DNA of 10,489 bases, taken from NCBI GenBank assembly GCA_020723935.1, contig DYHY01000008.1:21602-32090 (forward strand). Reading direction: 5' to 3'. Numbering within the stretch: position 1 is the first letter of the stretch; every line of letters begins with the position of its first letter. A program made the translations under genes and the position numbers. Of this stretch, positions 1 to 6,031 are shown piece by piece. The stretch comes from Candidatus Micrarchaeum sp. (GTDB taxonomy: Archaea; SpSt-1190; DYHY01). Below the pieces are notes generated by a model that did no database searches, was not told the DNA's origin, and was given only the letters and a program-made list of their open reading frames with translations.

Positions 1-1055
1 GAGTGCAGAGGCGCGCTCGCCCTTGCCCGAAAGGTCGGAGACATACGCCCTGCTCTGCCCCTCGTCTATCGCGTAGAAGACGCCGTAGAGGGCGAACATC
101 GCCGCGACGGCCAGCCGGGAGCCCGCGAAGAGGAACCCGATGGAGACCGCGCCGTAGATCAGGTAGCCGAGGACGACGATCGCGCGCCTCCCGATCCCGT
201 CGCCCAGGCGCCCGATCGGCGCGGAGACGATGACGAAAGTCAGGTTGAAGAGGGCGTAGAGGAGGGCGATCTCCTTCGCCTCGAAGCCGACGATGACGGC
301 CTTCAGGAGGAGGAAAGCGTAGCTGAAATAGGCAAGCGAGAAGATCCCCGCGGCGAAGAGGTAGCGCTTGTAGGCCCCGCTCATCTTGCGGTATGTCTCA
401 AGAAGGCCCGCCTTCGCCGGGACCGCACGCTTCTTCGCCGCAGCCGCGACGGGCCTGTCCCTCACGAAAAGGGCGAGGACCAGGACCGCCAGGACGGCGG
501 GGACGAAGGCGACGAGGAACAGGAACCGGAACGCGCCCGGCGTTTGCCCGAGCCTGTCCAGGATCAGGTATGCGATCAGGGGCCCAACGACCGCCCCGGC
601 CTTGTCGAACGCCTTGTGTATCCCGAAGGAGAGGCCCCTTTTCTCCTTGCTCGCTATCGTCGAGATGAGCGCGTCCCTGGGGGAGCCGCGCACGGACTTG
701 CCCAGCCTGTCGATGAGCCGGAACAGGACCACGCCGACGAGAACAGGGCGAGTACCGCCTTGGCCACGGTCGATATCGAATAGCCGGCGACCGCGAGGGG
801 CTTCCTCTTTCCGCTGATGTCGGACTTGCAGCCGGAAAGGTAGTCCAGGGCCGAGGATGCGAAATCGGCGGCGCCCTCCAGGACGCCCACGAGGACGGTC
901 GAGATGCCCAGGACCGCCGTCATGAAGACGGACAGGACGGAGAAGATCATCTCGGAGCTGACGTCCGTGAGGAAGCTGACGATCCCCAGGATTACTATCT
1001 CGGGCGCCACGCCGAAGGGCAGGGCGCCCTTTCCCTTCCTCGTTTCCGGAGCCAT
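1..1055 (-). pseudogene. MFS transporter, frameshifted and truncated by the window edge
   Basis: This encodes a major facilitator superfamily membrane transporter, probably an exporter of unknown substrate. From ATG 1055 (a TTG at 1067 is the alternative) the first part reads through hydrophobic helices with a DVSSEMIFS motif, typical of MJ1317-like archaeal MFS proteins. Around 730-746 the homologous reading changes frame. The second frame continues as VVLFRLIDRLGKSVRG then SPRDALIS, the conserved loop 2-3 motif of this subfamily, and stays open with further helices to base 1. The shift equals loss of one base (or gain of two). About 350 codons are present of a usual 390-400, so the C-terminus lies outside. 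Family assignment is firm. Whether the frameshift is a real lesion or an assembly error cannot be told here. Confidence 0.85.
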
Positions 1056-1107
1056 TTCTTCGATCAACGTGCGGAGCCGCTTTTTGGGTTTTCCCCTGTA
1101 CCGCCCT

Positions 1108-1398
1108 CTAGACGACTACCCCGCCGTCCTGCTCGCCCTTGGTGATGACCAGCTCCCTCGTGCCTTCCTCAGAGGTCGTCTCGATGGAAGCGGTCTGGGC
1201 GGGGATCTTGATCCTCACCGACCTGTGCAGTTCCAGGAGCTTCTCTAGGTCTATGAAGAGCTCCTTGTCCTCGTCGCCCATCCCTCCGTCCTCCTCCCCA
1301 TCTTCCTCGACAAGGCCCGGGACCATGTTCTCGATGTCCTCCCGGGAGGGGGAGCTTGGCGCCGCCAAGGACCTTGAGGATCTGAATGAAGATGCCAT
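1108..1398 (-). CDS. Small acidic hypothetical protein
   Basis: I do not recognise this 96-residue protein. A Ser/Arg-rich N-terminus (1-20) leads to an acidic, Gly-rich linker (residues 30-45, VEEDGEEDGGMGDEDKE) and then a better-structured half with FIDLEKLLELHRSVRIKIP and a Val-rich end. No membrane segment or cysteines are seen. ATG 1398 has a GGAG eight bases upstream, and a T/A-rich promoter-like box lies at about 1449-1458 on the same strand, which together support the start. The stop is 52 bases before the MFS start, so the two may share a transcript. The low-complexity N-terminal part makes the gene call moderate; a chance ORF in GC-rich DNA remains possible. Confidence 0.5.
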   Translation of the reverse strand: MASSFRSSRSLAAPSSPSREDIENMVPGLVEEDGEEDGGMGDEDKELFIDLEKLLELHRSVRIKIPAQTASIETTSEEGTRELVITKGEQDGGVVV

Positions 1399-1448
1399 AT
1401 TGCGTTCTCCTTCTCTCTCTCTCTCGGTTCTCGCGCGCTCCTTATAGA

Positions 1449-1458
1449 CTTTTTAACC
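1449..1458 (-). promoter_or_regulatory. TATA-like box upstream of the 96-residue ORF
   Basis: On the minus strand this reads GTTAAAAAG. Initiation about 26 bases downstream would fall near 1427, giving a leader of roughly 29 bases that contains the GGAG before ATG 1398. Promoter call by pattern only. Confidence 0.4.
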
Positions 1459-1523
1459 CTAACCCCCCCGCCGGGCGCGCTCGCTCGCTCTCTCTAGGGC
1501 CCCGCGGCCCGAGACTGCCCGCA

Positions 1524-1560
1524 TCCGGAGCGCTCCGGAAAAAGAAATCGCATATATGCG
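1524..1560. repeat. Two adjacent perfect palindromes (16 and 12 bp)
   Basis: TCCGGAGCGCTCCGGA at 1524-1539 and CGCATATATGCG at 1549-1560 are separated by nine A-rich bases. Both are exact self-complements. The second contains a TATATA core, so it may be a promoter element or an operator overlapping one. Confidence 0.6.
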
Positions 1561-1566
1561 AGTTAG

Positions 1567-1621
1567 GCCCGATGCAGTGCATGGGAAAGAAGAAGAAGAA
1601 GCGTCACTGAGCCCATCGGGC
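1567..1621. repeat. Bulged hairpin with AG-rich loop
   Basis: GCCCGATG (1567-1574) pairs with CATCGGGC (1614-1621), and the adjoining CAGTG (1575-1579) pairs with CACTG (1605-1609), leaving a four-base bulge AGCC at 1610-1613 and a purine-rich loop. The 13 exact pairs in two steps suggest a structured RNA on either strand. No known RNA family is recognised. Confidence 0.5.
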
Positions 1622-1662
1622 GGCGCGCCAAGGCCGCGCACCTCCCCCCGGAAAAACATCAT

Positions 1663-1711
1663 CCTCCCGGGATATTTGCGCAGGCGTTCCTGTTCATCCT
1701 GCGCCGGGAGG
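1663..1711. repeat. Two-step hairpin
   Basis: CCTCCCG (1663-1669) pairs with CGGGAGG (1705-1711). Inside it GCGCAGG (1678-1684) pairs with CCTGCGC (1698-1704), with an eight-base one-sided bulge (1670-1677) and a 13-base loop. All 14 pairs are exact. No poly-T tract follows on either strand, so a simple intrinsic terminator is unlikely. Confidence 0.5.
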
Positions 1712-1785
1712 CCGTATTCTTCCCCCGCGCGCTCGGCTAGCTAGGGCGCTATCTGGGCATTTCCTCTTCAGAAGATCCCCCGCCG

Positions 1786-1801
1786 ATGCTCCGAAGAGCA
1801 T
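1786..1801 (-). other. UUCG tetraloop hairpin, 3' of the four-Cys gene
   Basis: On the minus strand this reads ATGCTC-TTCG-GAGCAT, a perfect six-bp stem closed by the exceptionally stable c(UUCG)g tetraloop. It begins 22 bases after the stop of the 53-residue ORF, the expected place for a 3'-end or transcript-stabilising stem. No T-run follows directly, so termination is only suggested. Confidence 0.45.
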
Positions 1802-1823
1802 GCTCAGCGAGAGCAGGATCCGC

Positions 1824-1985
1824 TCACTTCCGTTTGGGGAGATATTTCAGGCAGGCGGGATCGCTCCCCATCGTCGGGACGGGCGTCCTGAACGCCGTGC
1901 AGTTCCATTCCTTCAGATAGGCGCAGTCCCCGCAGATCCTCACTCCCAGGGCGCGCATCCTCGCAGCGAGCCGGTCCGCCGCCAT
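1824..1985 (-). CDS. Small four-cysteine (zinc-ribbon-like) protein
   Basis: A 53-residue ORF starts at ATG 1985, 19 bases after the TrmB gene stop, and ends with TGA. Its cysteines are at 18, 21, 29 and 45 in the pattern C-x2-C-x7-C-x15-C, with a basic C-terminal end (KYLPKRK). The sequence around the first pair is ICGDCAYLKEWNC, and the last Cys sits in DPACLKYL. That spacing suggests one bound metal, probably zinc, though I know of no named family. Start support is a weak GGCGG shortly upstream. The tight spacing points to co-transcription with the regulator. A role in nucleic-acid or protein binding is inference only. A random ORF is unlikely to give this Cys arrangement but cannot be excluded. 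Confidence 0.6.
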   Translation of the reverse strand: MAADRLAARMRALGVRICGDCAYLKEWNCTAFRTPVPTMGSDPACLKYLPKRK

Positions 1986-2004
1986 GTCCGCCGGCCCGGC
2001 CTAC

Positions 2005-2799
2005 CTACTTGCCCGTCCAGATGTGGTTGAAGAGCTCGCGCATCGCCTTCACGAAGTAGGGCGAATGCACCCAGAGGGCCGTGTCGTAGAGGGCGTGGAC
2101 GTCCTTGTTCGTGAAGAGCGAGAACACAGCCTCCTCGCCGTCCCGAAGGATGATCCTCGCCGAGATCGTCTTCACGATCTTCACCTCGGCTATCTTCTGG
2201 AGCTCCTTGAAGTACGGGTCGCTCTCCTTGAACGGCCCGGCTACGCGGATCTTGACCCCCTTGGCGGATGCCGAGCCCAGCCTGTCGAGGTGGAACTTGG
2301 AGAGGTGGTGTGCCTCCTCGGGCGTCGCGAGGATGTCGAGCGTCTTCTTGGCCGAGCCGAAGAGCGTGTCCATCTGGTGGCTGATGCCCCTGCGGGAGCG
2401 GAGGATCCCCGCCTTCTCGTGCTTCTCGACGAGCTGGCTCCCGGAGATGTGGAAGTCCTTGAGCTTCTGGGCGACCTCACCTGTCTTGAGCTTGTCGATT
2501 ATCTTGCTCTGCTCCTCCATCTTCTTGTCGTAGTTGACTTTGACCTGGGCGAGGATGTCTTGGGGCGGGAGGGCGATGTACTTCACCGGCCTCTGCTCCT
2601 TCTTGGCGCTTATGAGCTTCTTCTCGATGAGGCTTTCCAGGACGTCATAAGCCCTCGAGCGGGGCACCGCGGATATTTCCGAGAGCTCCCCGGCGGTGGA
2701 GATCCCCCGCGAGAGGAGCGCGAGCCACAGGCGCGCCTCGTAGAGGTTGAGGTCGAAAATCCGCTTCACGTCTTCGATTGTCTTCTCGTTGTGTATCAT
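2005..2799 (-). CDS. TrmB-family transcriptional regulator
   Basis: This is a DNA-binding regulator of the archaeal TrmB family, known for control of sugar uptake and central carbon genes. Residues 10-75 form a winged helix-turn-helix (LNLYEARLWLALLSRG, then STAGELSEISAVPRSRAYDVL, the recognition helix). Residues 80-115 look like a coiled-coil dimerisation segment. Residues 120-264 form the C-terminal PLD-like effector domain, ending LFNHIW as is common in this family. At 264 residues it matches the shorter TrmB class lacking the long sugar-binding extension, so its effector is unknown. ATG 2799 was chosen because GGTGAG lies four bases upstream; a GTG at 2808 would overlap that ribosome site and has only a distant GGAG. 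It is divergent from the 77-residue membrane protein, with an inverted repeat between them. Confidence 0.92.
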   Translation of the reverse strand: MIHNEKTIEDVKRIFDLNLYEARLWLALLSRGISTAGELSEISAVPRSRAYDVLESLIEKKLISAKKEQRPVKYIALPPQDILAQVKVNYDKKMEEQSKIIDKLKTGEVAQKLKDFHISGSQLVEKHEKAGILRSRRGISHQMDTLFGSAKKTLDILATPEEAHHLSKFHLDRLGSASAKGVKIRVAGPFKESDPYFKELQKIAEVKIVKTISARIILRDGEEAVFSLFTNKDVHALYDTALWVHSPYFVKAMRELFNHIWTGK

Positions 2800-2818
2800 T
2801 CTGCTCACCCTTAGGGTT

Positions 2819-2870
2819 TGTCACTCCTTCCAGTTAATCTTTAAATAACTAACCACTTTTCGGAGTGACA
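2819..2870. promoter_or_regulatory. 9-bp inverted repeat in divergent promoter: putative TrmB operator
   Basis: TGTCACTCC (2819-2827) and GGAGTGACA (2862-2870) are exact inverted copies, 34 bases apart and 43 bases centre to centre, about four helical turns. The left arm lies at the expected start of the TrmB-family transcript and the right arm abuts the plus-strand TATA box. The core TGTCAC/GTGACA resembles the TATCAC/GTGATA half-sites known for Thermococcales TrmB proteins. A smaller inverted pair, AGTTA (2832-2836) and TAACT (2846-2850), lies inside. Binding by the adjacent regulator is inference. Confidence 0.5.
2839..2846 (-). promoter_or_regulatory. TATA box for the TrmB-family gene
   Basis: The minus strand reads ATTTAAAG. 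A start about 26 bases downstream falls near 2817, just inside the left arm of the inverted repeat and about 18 bases before ATG 2799, a layout suited to autoregulation. Confidence 0.55.
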
Positions 2871-2878
2871 TTTTTATA
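2871..2878 (+). promoter_or_regulatory. TATA box for the 77-residue membrane protein
   Basis: TTTTTATA begins one base after the right arm of the inverted repeat. Initiation about 26 bases on would be near 2901, almost at ATG 2904. A protein bound to the arm would cover the transcription factor B recognition position. Confidence 0.6.
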
Positions 2879-2903
2879 GTCGGGGCGCCCGGGAGGGGGC
2901 GCA

Positions 2904-3137
2904 ATGCCAAAGAAAGACGCTCCAAGGGCCCCCGCCAAGGGCAAGGCTGCGGACGGCGATTTCCCCAGGGTCCTCACGGGCTTCATGATGACGATCGTAG
3001 GGTTCCTCCTCAGCATCACCGGGATAGGGATGATAATAGGGATCCCCGTCTTCTTCGTGGGGATGATAATCATGGGCTTCTTCTACATAAGGCTGCGCCG
3101 CGAGCAGCGCGAGCGGGGCAGAAGGGCCGCCGAATAG
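2904..3137 (+). CDS. Small two-helix membrane protein
   Basis: The 77-residue product has a Lys/Ala-rich N-terminus (1-20) and two hydrophobic helices at about 23-42 and 43-62, separated by a GIP turn. Both are rich in Gly and Met (SITGIGMIIGIPVFFVGM). It ends in a strongly basic tail (RLRREQRERGRR), so both ends are predicted to face the cytoplasm. I do not recognise the family. ATG 2904 is preceded by a purine-rich GGGAGGGGG about five bases away and by a TATA box. It is divergent from the TrmB-type gene and may be its target. Pyruvate kinase follows 36 bases later with its own TATA box. Confidence 0.8.
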   Translation: MPKKDAPRAPAKGKAADGDFPRVLTGFMMTIVGFLLSITGIGMIIGIPVFFVGMIIMGFFYIRLRREQRERGRRAAE

Positions 3138-3139
3138 CA

Positions 3140-3147
3140 TTTTTAAA
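3140..3147 (+). promoter_or_regulatory. TATA box for pyruvate kinase
   Basis: TTTTTAAA lies immediately after the upstream stop codon. Initiation about 26 bases downstream falls near 3170, leaving a leader of only a few bases before ATG 3174. Confidence 0.6.
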
Positions 3148-3173
3148 GGGGCGCCTGCGGCCAGAAGGCGCAG

Positions 3174-4643
3174 ATGACAAGGGAAAGCGCGCACGCGAGG
3201 CTCCCTCCCGGCAGGCGCACGAGGATCCTATGCACCCTAGGGCCGGCGTCCTTGGAGCGCGAGGTCCTGGGAAGGATGGCGGACGCCGGGATGGACGGCG
3301 TGAGGATAAACACCGCCCACGGGTCCCTCGAGCAGTATTCCCTGATGGTGGAGGCGGTGCGCTCCGTCGCGGACCTGCCGATAATGGTCGACATCAAGGG
3401 CCCTGAGATTAGGACGAGGGTCGCAGGGCCAATCTCCGTCTATCCCGGCGGCGAGGTGAAGTTCTCCTTCGAGCCCGGCGCGCGCACCTCCTTCTCCTAC
3501 AACTTCCTCCCCGAAGTCCCCGTCGGGACGAAAATACTCATTGCCGACGGCTCCCTCTCCTGCACGCTCGCCAGATCGGACGGCAAGGCCGCGGGGACCT
3601 TCGTCTTCGACAATCCCGGGATGCTCCAAGACAGGAAGGGGGTGAACATACCCTCCGTCCCGCTGAAAATCCCCTCTCTTTCCAAGAACGACCGCGAGGC
3701 GATCGCCTGGGCCCTTGAGAAGAAGGCCGACTTCTTCGCCCTCTCCTTCGCCCGCGACGCATCCGACGTCTCGGCGCTCAGGAAGCTCGTTCGCGGCGCC
3801 GGGATAATCGCCAAGATCGAGAATCACGAGGGCGTCAGGAACGCGGACGCGATCCTTGAGGAGGCCGACGGCCTGATGGTCGCCCGCGGGGACCTGGGGG
3901 TGGAGCTCCCCTCCGAGAGAATACCGATGATCCAAAAGGGCCTGATAAGGAAGTGCAACCAGGCGGGGAAGATCGCGATAACGGCGACGCAGATGCTCGA
4001 ATCGATGGTCTCGAGCCCCCGGCCGACGCGCGCGGAGACGAGCGATGTCGCGAACGCCATCCTCGACGGCACCGACGTCGCGATGCTCTCCTCGGAATCC
4101 TCCATCGGGAAATACCCCGTCCAGGCGGTCGCGGAGCTCGCGAGGATCGCCCGCGAGACGGACGCCCACGTCGCCCACAGGATAGAGAAGGCGCCCTTCC
4201 GGAACATCTCGAGCACGATAAGCAGCTCGATAGACACGATAGTCTCGCACATGCCCGTCGACAAGGTCGTTGCGGTCACGGACACCGGCTACACCGCGTG
4301 CCTCATCTCGCGCTTCAGGCTCCAGAAGCCCATTCTGGCGGTTACGCCTAGCGAGGCGGTTGCTAGGCGCCTTCGCCTCACCTGGGGGGTGGAGCCCATA
4401 GTCTTCTCCGGGATAGATAAGGAGGACAGGATAGGCTCGGTCGCCCGGTTCCTGGTGGAGCAGGGGACAATCGGGAAGGAGGAGCTCATCGCCTTCACGG
4501 CCGGCGCGCGGACCAAGAGGCCGCACGCGAGCAACGCAATAGAGGTCCACTACATCGGGGATCTGATGGACTTCTTTAGGAACGGCGGCGACAACCGCGG
4601 CGGCGGCTCCGGCTCCGCCGCAAAGAAGGCTCCGCCTGGCTGA
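3174..4643 (+). CDS. pyk: Pyruvate kinase
   Basis: Catalyses the last glycolytic step, phosphoenolpyruvate plus ADP to pyruvate plus ATP, in the cytoplasm. All family blocks are present in order: RTRILCTLGPAS (15-26), DGVRINTAHG (41-50), DIKGPEIRT (73-81), the B domain (about 85-165), AKIENHEGV with catalytic Lys214 and metal ligand Glu216, MVARGDLGVE with Asp240, ITATQMLESM (269-278) and PTRAETSDVANAILDGTDVA. The C-terminal domain runs from about 330 to 468. Compared with the rabbit enzyme, the potassium-ligand Ser and Thr positions are Ala48 and Ile74, while the Glu of GPEIRT is kept. The last 20 or so residues are a Gly/Ala/Lys-rich tail beyond the usual end. ATG 3174 was chosen because a TATA box sits about 30 bases upstream. 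It ends in TGA. Confidence 0.97.
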   Translation: MTRESAHARLPPGRRTRILCTLGPASLEREVLGRMADAGMDGVRINTAHGSLEQYSLMVEAVRSVADLPIMVDIKGPEIRTRVAGPISVYPGGEVKFSFEPGARTSFSYNFLPEVPVGTKILIADGSLSCTLARSDGKAAGTFVFDNPGMLQDRKGVNIPSVPLKIPSLSKNDREAIAWALEKKADFFALSFARDASDVSALRKLVRGAGIIAKIENHEGVRNADAILEEADGLMVARGDLGVELPSERIPMIQKGLIRKCNQAGKIAITATQMLESMVSSPRPTRAETSDVANAILDGTDVAMLSSESSIGKYPVQAVAELARIARETDAHVAHRIEKAPFRNISSTISSSIDTIVSHMPVDKVVAVTDTGYTACLISRFRLQKPILAVTPSEAVARRLRLTWGVEPIVFSGIDKEDRIGSVARFLVEQGTIGKEELIAFTAGARTKRPHASNAIEVHYIGDLMDFFRNGGDNRGGGSGSAAKKAPPG

Positions 4644-4669
4644 GCGCGGGCGCCCCGCAAAACGACGGG

Positions 4670-4678
4670 TATAAAAAT
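4670..4678 (+). promoter_or_regulatory. TATA box for thioredoxin reductase
   Basis: TATAAAAAT lies between the pyruvate kinase stop and the trxB start. Predicted initiation near 4700 gives a leader of about 16 bases. It shows that the two genes are separate transcription units. Confidence 0.65.
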
Positions 4679-4715
4679 CGCCCCGGCGGGAGGGGGGGCA
4701 GGTTGTGTTCTCAAT

Positions 4716-5675
4716 ATGGAAGCGGAACTGAAGAAGATCATCCAGAAAACGAAGGTCGCAATCCTGGGCTCGGGCTCCGCGGGCCTCTCCGCGGCGATAT
4801 ACGCGGCAAGGGCGGAGCTTGAGCCGATAGTGGTCTCCGGCTACGAGGAGGGCGGCCAGCTCACCCTCACAACGCTAGTTGAGAACTATCCCGGTTTCTC
4901 GGACGGGGTCCTCGGGCCGGACCTCATGACCGACATGCGGAAGCAGGCCGAGAAGTTCGGCGCCAAATTCATCCCGGTCAAGGTCGTCTCCTTCGCCAGG
5001 ATGCCTGGCGGCTTCAGGGTGGGCCTGGACAGCGGCGAGGAGATAGATGCGGCCTGCGTCATAATCGCCACGGGCGCCTCCGCCCGGTTCCTCAATGTCC
5101 CGGGGGAGACGGAGCTAGTCGGGCGCGGGGTCTCGACATGCGCCACCTGCGACGCCTATTTCTACAAGGGGAAGAGCGTCGCGGTGATAGGCGGCGGGGA
5201 TTCGGCATGCGAGGAGTCAGGGACCCTCTCCAAGTTCGCGGACAAGGTGACGATAATACACCGGAGGAACGAGATGCGCGCGAGCAAGATAATGCAGGCG
5301 CGAGTGAAGGCGAACCCCAAGATCTCCTTCATCTGGGACACGGTGGTCGAGGAGGTCCTCGCGGGCGAGACGAAGCTAAGGGCCCTCAAACTCAAGGATC
5401 TCAAGACCGGGAAGATCAGCGAATTCCCAGTTGATGGGATGTTCCTTGCTGTCGGCCACGTCCCGAACACCGAGGCCTTCCGGGGGGTCCTGGACATGGA
5501 CGAGCACGGCTTCATCAAGGCCGACAAGGGCATGAGGACGAGCGTCGAAGGGGTCTTTGCGGCGGGCGACGTCGCCGACCCGCGCTACAAACAGGCGATC
5601 TCGGCCGCGGGCGACGGGTGCAAGGCCGCGCTCGAAGCCGAAAGATACATCACCAGCCTTTCCGACAAGAAGTAG
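4716..5675 (+). CDS. trxB: Thioredoxin reductase (FAD/NADPH)
   Basis: A flavoenzyme that uses NADPH to reduce the disulfide of thioredoxin-like proteins in the cytoplasm. Visible motifs are the FAD-binding GSGSAGLSAAIYAAR (18-32), the ENYPGF segment (56-61), the second FAD motif VIIATGAS (115-122), the redox-active CATC (Cys142 and Cys145), the nucleotide-binding VIGGGDSACEE (157-167), HRRNEMRA (182-189) whose arginines fit NADPH preference, and the C-terminal FAD block AAGDVAD (282-288) with YKQAISAAGDG. At 319 residues it is full-length low-molecular-weight type. The usual Gly after CATCD is Ala147, a mild change. The start at ATG 4716 lacks a clear ribosome site but has a TATA box. It converges on the 98-residue membrane protein gene. 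Confidence 0.97.
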   Translation: MEAELKKIIQKTKVAILGSGSAGLSAAIYAARAELEPIVVSGYEEGGQLTLTTLVENYPGFSDGVLGPDLMTDMRKQAEKFGAKFIPVKVVSFARMPGGFRVGLDSGEEIDAACVIIATGASARFLNVPGETELVGRGVSTCATCDAYFYKGKSVAVIGGGDSACEESGTLSKFADKVTIIHRRNEMRASKIMQARVKANPKISFIWDTVVEEVLAGETKLRALKLKDLKTGKISEFPVDGMFLAVGHVPNTEAFRGVLDMDEHGFIKADKGMRTSVEGVFAAGDVADPRYKQAISAAGDGCKAALEAERYITSLSDKK

Positions 5676-5681
5676 TTAGTT

Positions 5682-5699
5682 GCGCGCCCGCGGGCGCGC
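5682..5699. repeat. 18-bp perfect GC palindrome between convergent genes
   Basis: GCGCGCCCGCGGGCGCGC is exactly self-complementary and lies six bases after the trxB stop and 14 bases beyond the opposing gene's stop. It could form a nine-pair stem on either transcript and so act as a shared 3'-end structure. It has no T-run, so factor-independent termination is not supported. Confidence 0.5.
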
Positions 5700-5713
5700 C
5701 CGTCCAGGGCGGT

Positions 5714-6010
5714 TTATCTCCCAGGACGCTGGATCTGCTCCCTGCTCCGGATGGCCTGCCTCGCCCTCTCCTGATGGTGGGCTATTGACGGGTGCTGCTG
5801 GGGGCTTGCCGACGGGTGGCTGACCTGCCCGCTCACCGTTCCGCCGTAATGGACCGACTCGTCCTGCGAGGAATAGTGGAGCCTCTTGTGGTAGCGGTCG
5901 AGGTACTTCTTCGCGCTGTCGGAAAACCATTTCAGGCCCATCCCCACCGCCGAAAGGGTGACGACGAAGACGGCTATGAACGCGAGGGTAGCGAGGAACT
6001 CGTCTGCCAT
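5714..6010 (-). CDS. Single-helix membrane protein with basic, His-rich tail
   Basis: The 98-residue product has one hydrophobic helix at about 6-27 (FLATLAFIAVFVVTLSAVG) followed by a cytoplasmic-looking tail. The tail holds a Lys/Tyr/His segment (KKYLDRYHKRLHY, 34-46), a Ser/Gln/Pro/His-rich stretch (about 60-80) and an Arg-rich end. I do not recognise it. The frame is open back to 6067, but ATG 6010 was chosen because a TATA box (CTTAAATTG, 6032-6040) is centred 26 bases upstream, which predicts a leaderless transcript. It lies 53 bases downstream of the metallopeptidase stop on the same strand. Confidence 0.7.
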   Translation of the reverse strand: MADEFLATLAFIAVFVVTLSAVGMGLKWFSDSAKKYLDRYHKRLHYSSQDESVHYGGTVSGQVSHPSASPQQHPSIAHHQERARQAIRSREQIQRPGR

Positions 6011-6031
6011 GCCCGACCGGACCTTCCGGGC

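Larger units (their letters stand above)
1399..1823. other. Gene-poor stretch rich in inverted repeats
   Basis: No convincing gene lies here; the ORFs are short, Ser/Arg-rich and without start signals. Between 1524 and 1711 four inverted repeats follow one another. They are a perfect 16-bp palindrome TCCGGAGCGCTCCGGA (1524-1539), a perfect 12-bp palindrome CGCATATATGCG (1549-1560), a two-step hairpin at 1567-1621 and another at 1663-1711. A further tight hairpin sits at 1786-1801. An AG-rich loop encodes only a nine-codon ATG ORF (1581-1610). The stretch may hold a structured RNA, operators, or the 3' ends of flanking transcripts. Confidence 0.5.

Noticed and set aside
1581-1610. Nine-codon ORF MGKKKKKRH placed about 26 bases after a TATA-like palindrome
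   Set aside because: It fits a leaderless start in position, but it is too short and of too low complexity to call, and it lies in a hairpin loop.
1567-1621. C/D-box guide RNA
   Set aside because: A CTGA is present at 1607-1610, but the GATG near 1571 does not match the box C consensus and the spacing gives only one short guide.
1459-1662. 67-codon minus-strand ORF in the repeat-rich stretch
   Set aside because: It runs through all the hairpin sequence, is Ser/Arg/Ala-rich and has no conserved-looking segment.
1984-2814. Plus-strand ORF of 276 codons opposite the TrmB-family gene
   Set aside because: It mirrors the regulator gene; the composition is Leu/Glu/Arg/Val repetition without a promoter or family match.
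3237-4550. Long minus-strand ORF of 437 codons opposite pyruvate kinase
   Set aside because: It is an antisense shadow of a GC-rich coding frame, full of Arg/Asp/Gly with no recognisable domain, while the plus strand encodes an unmistakable enzyme.
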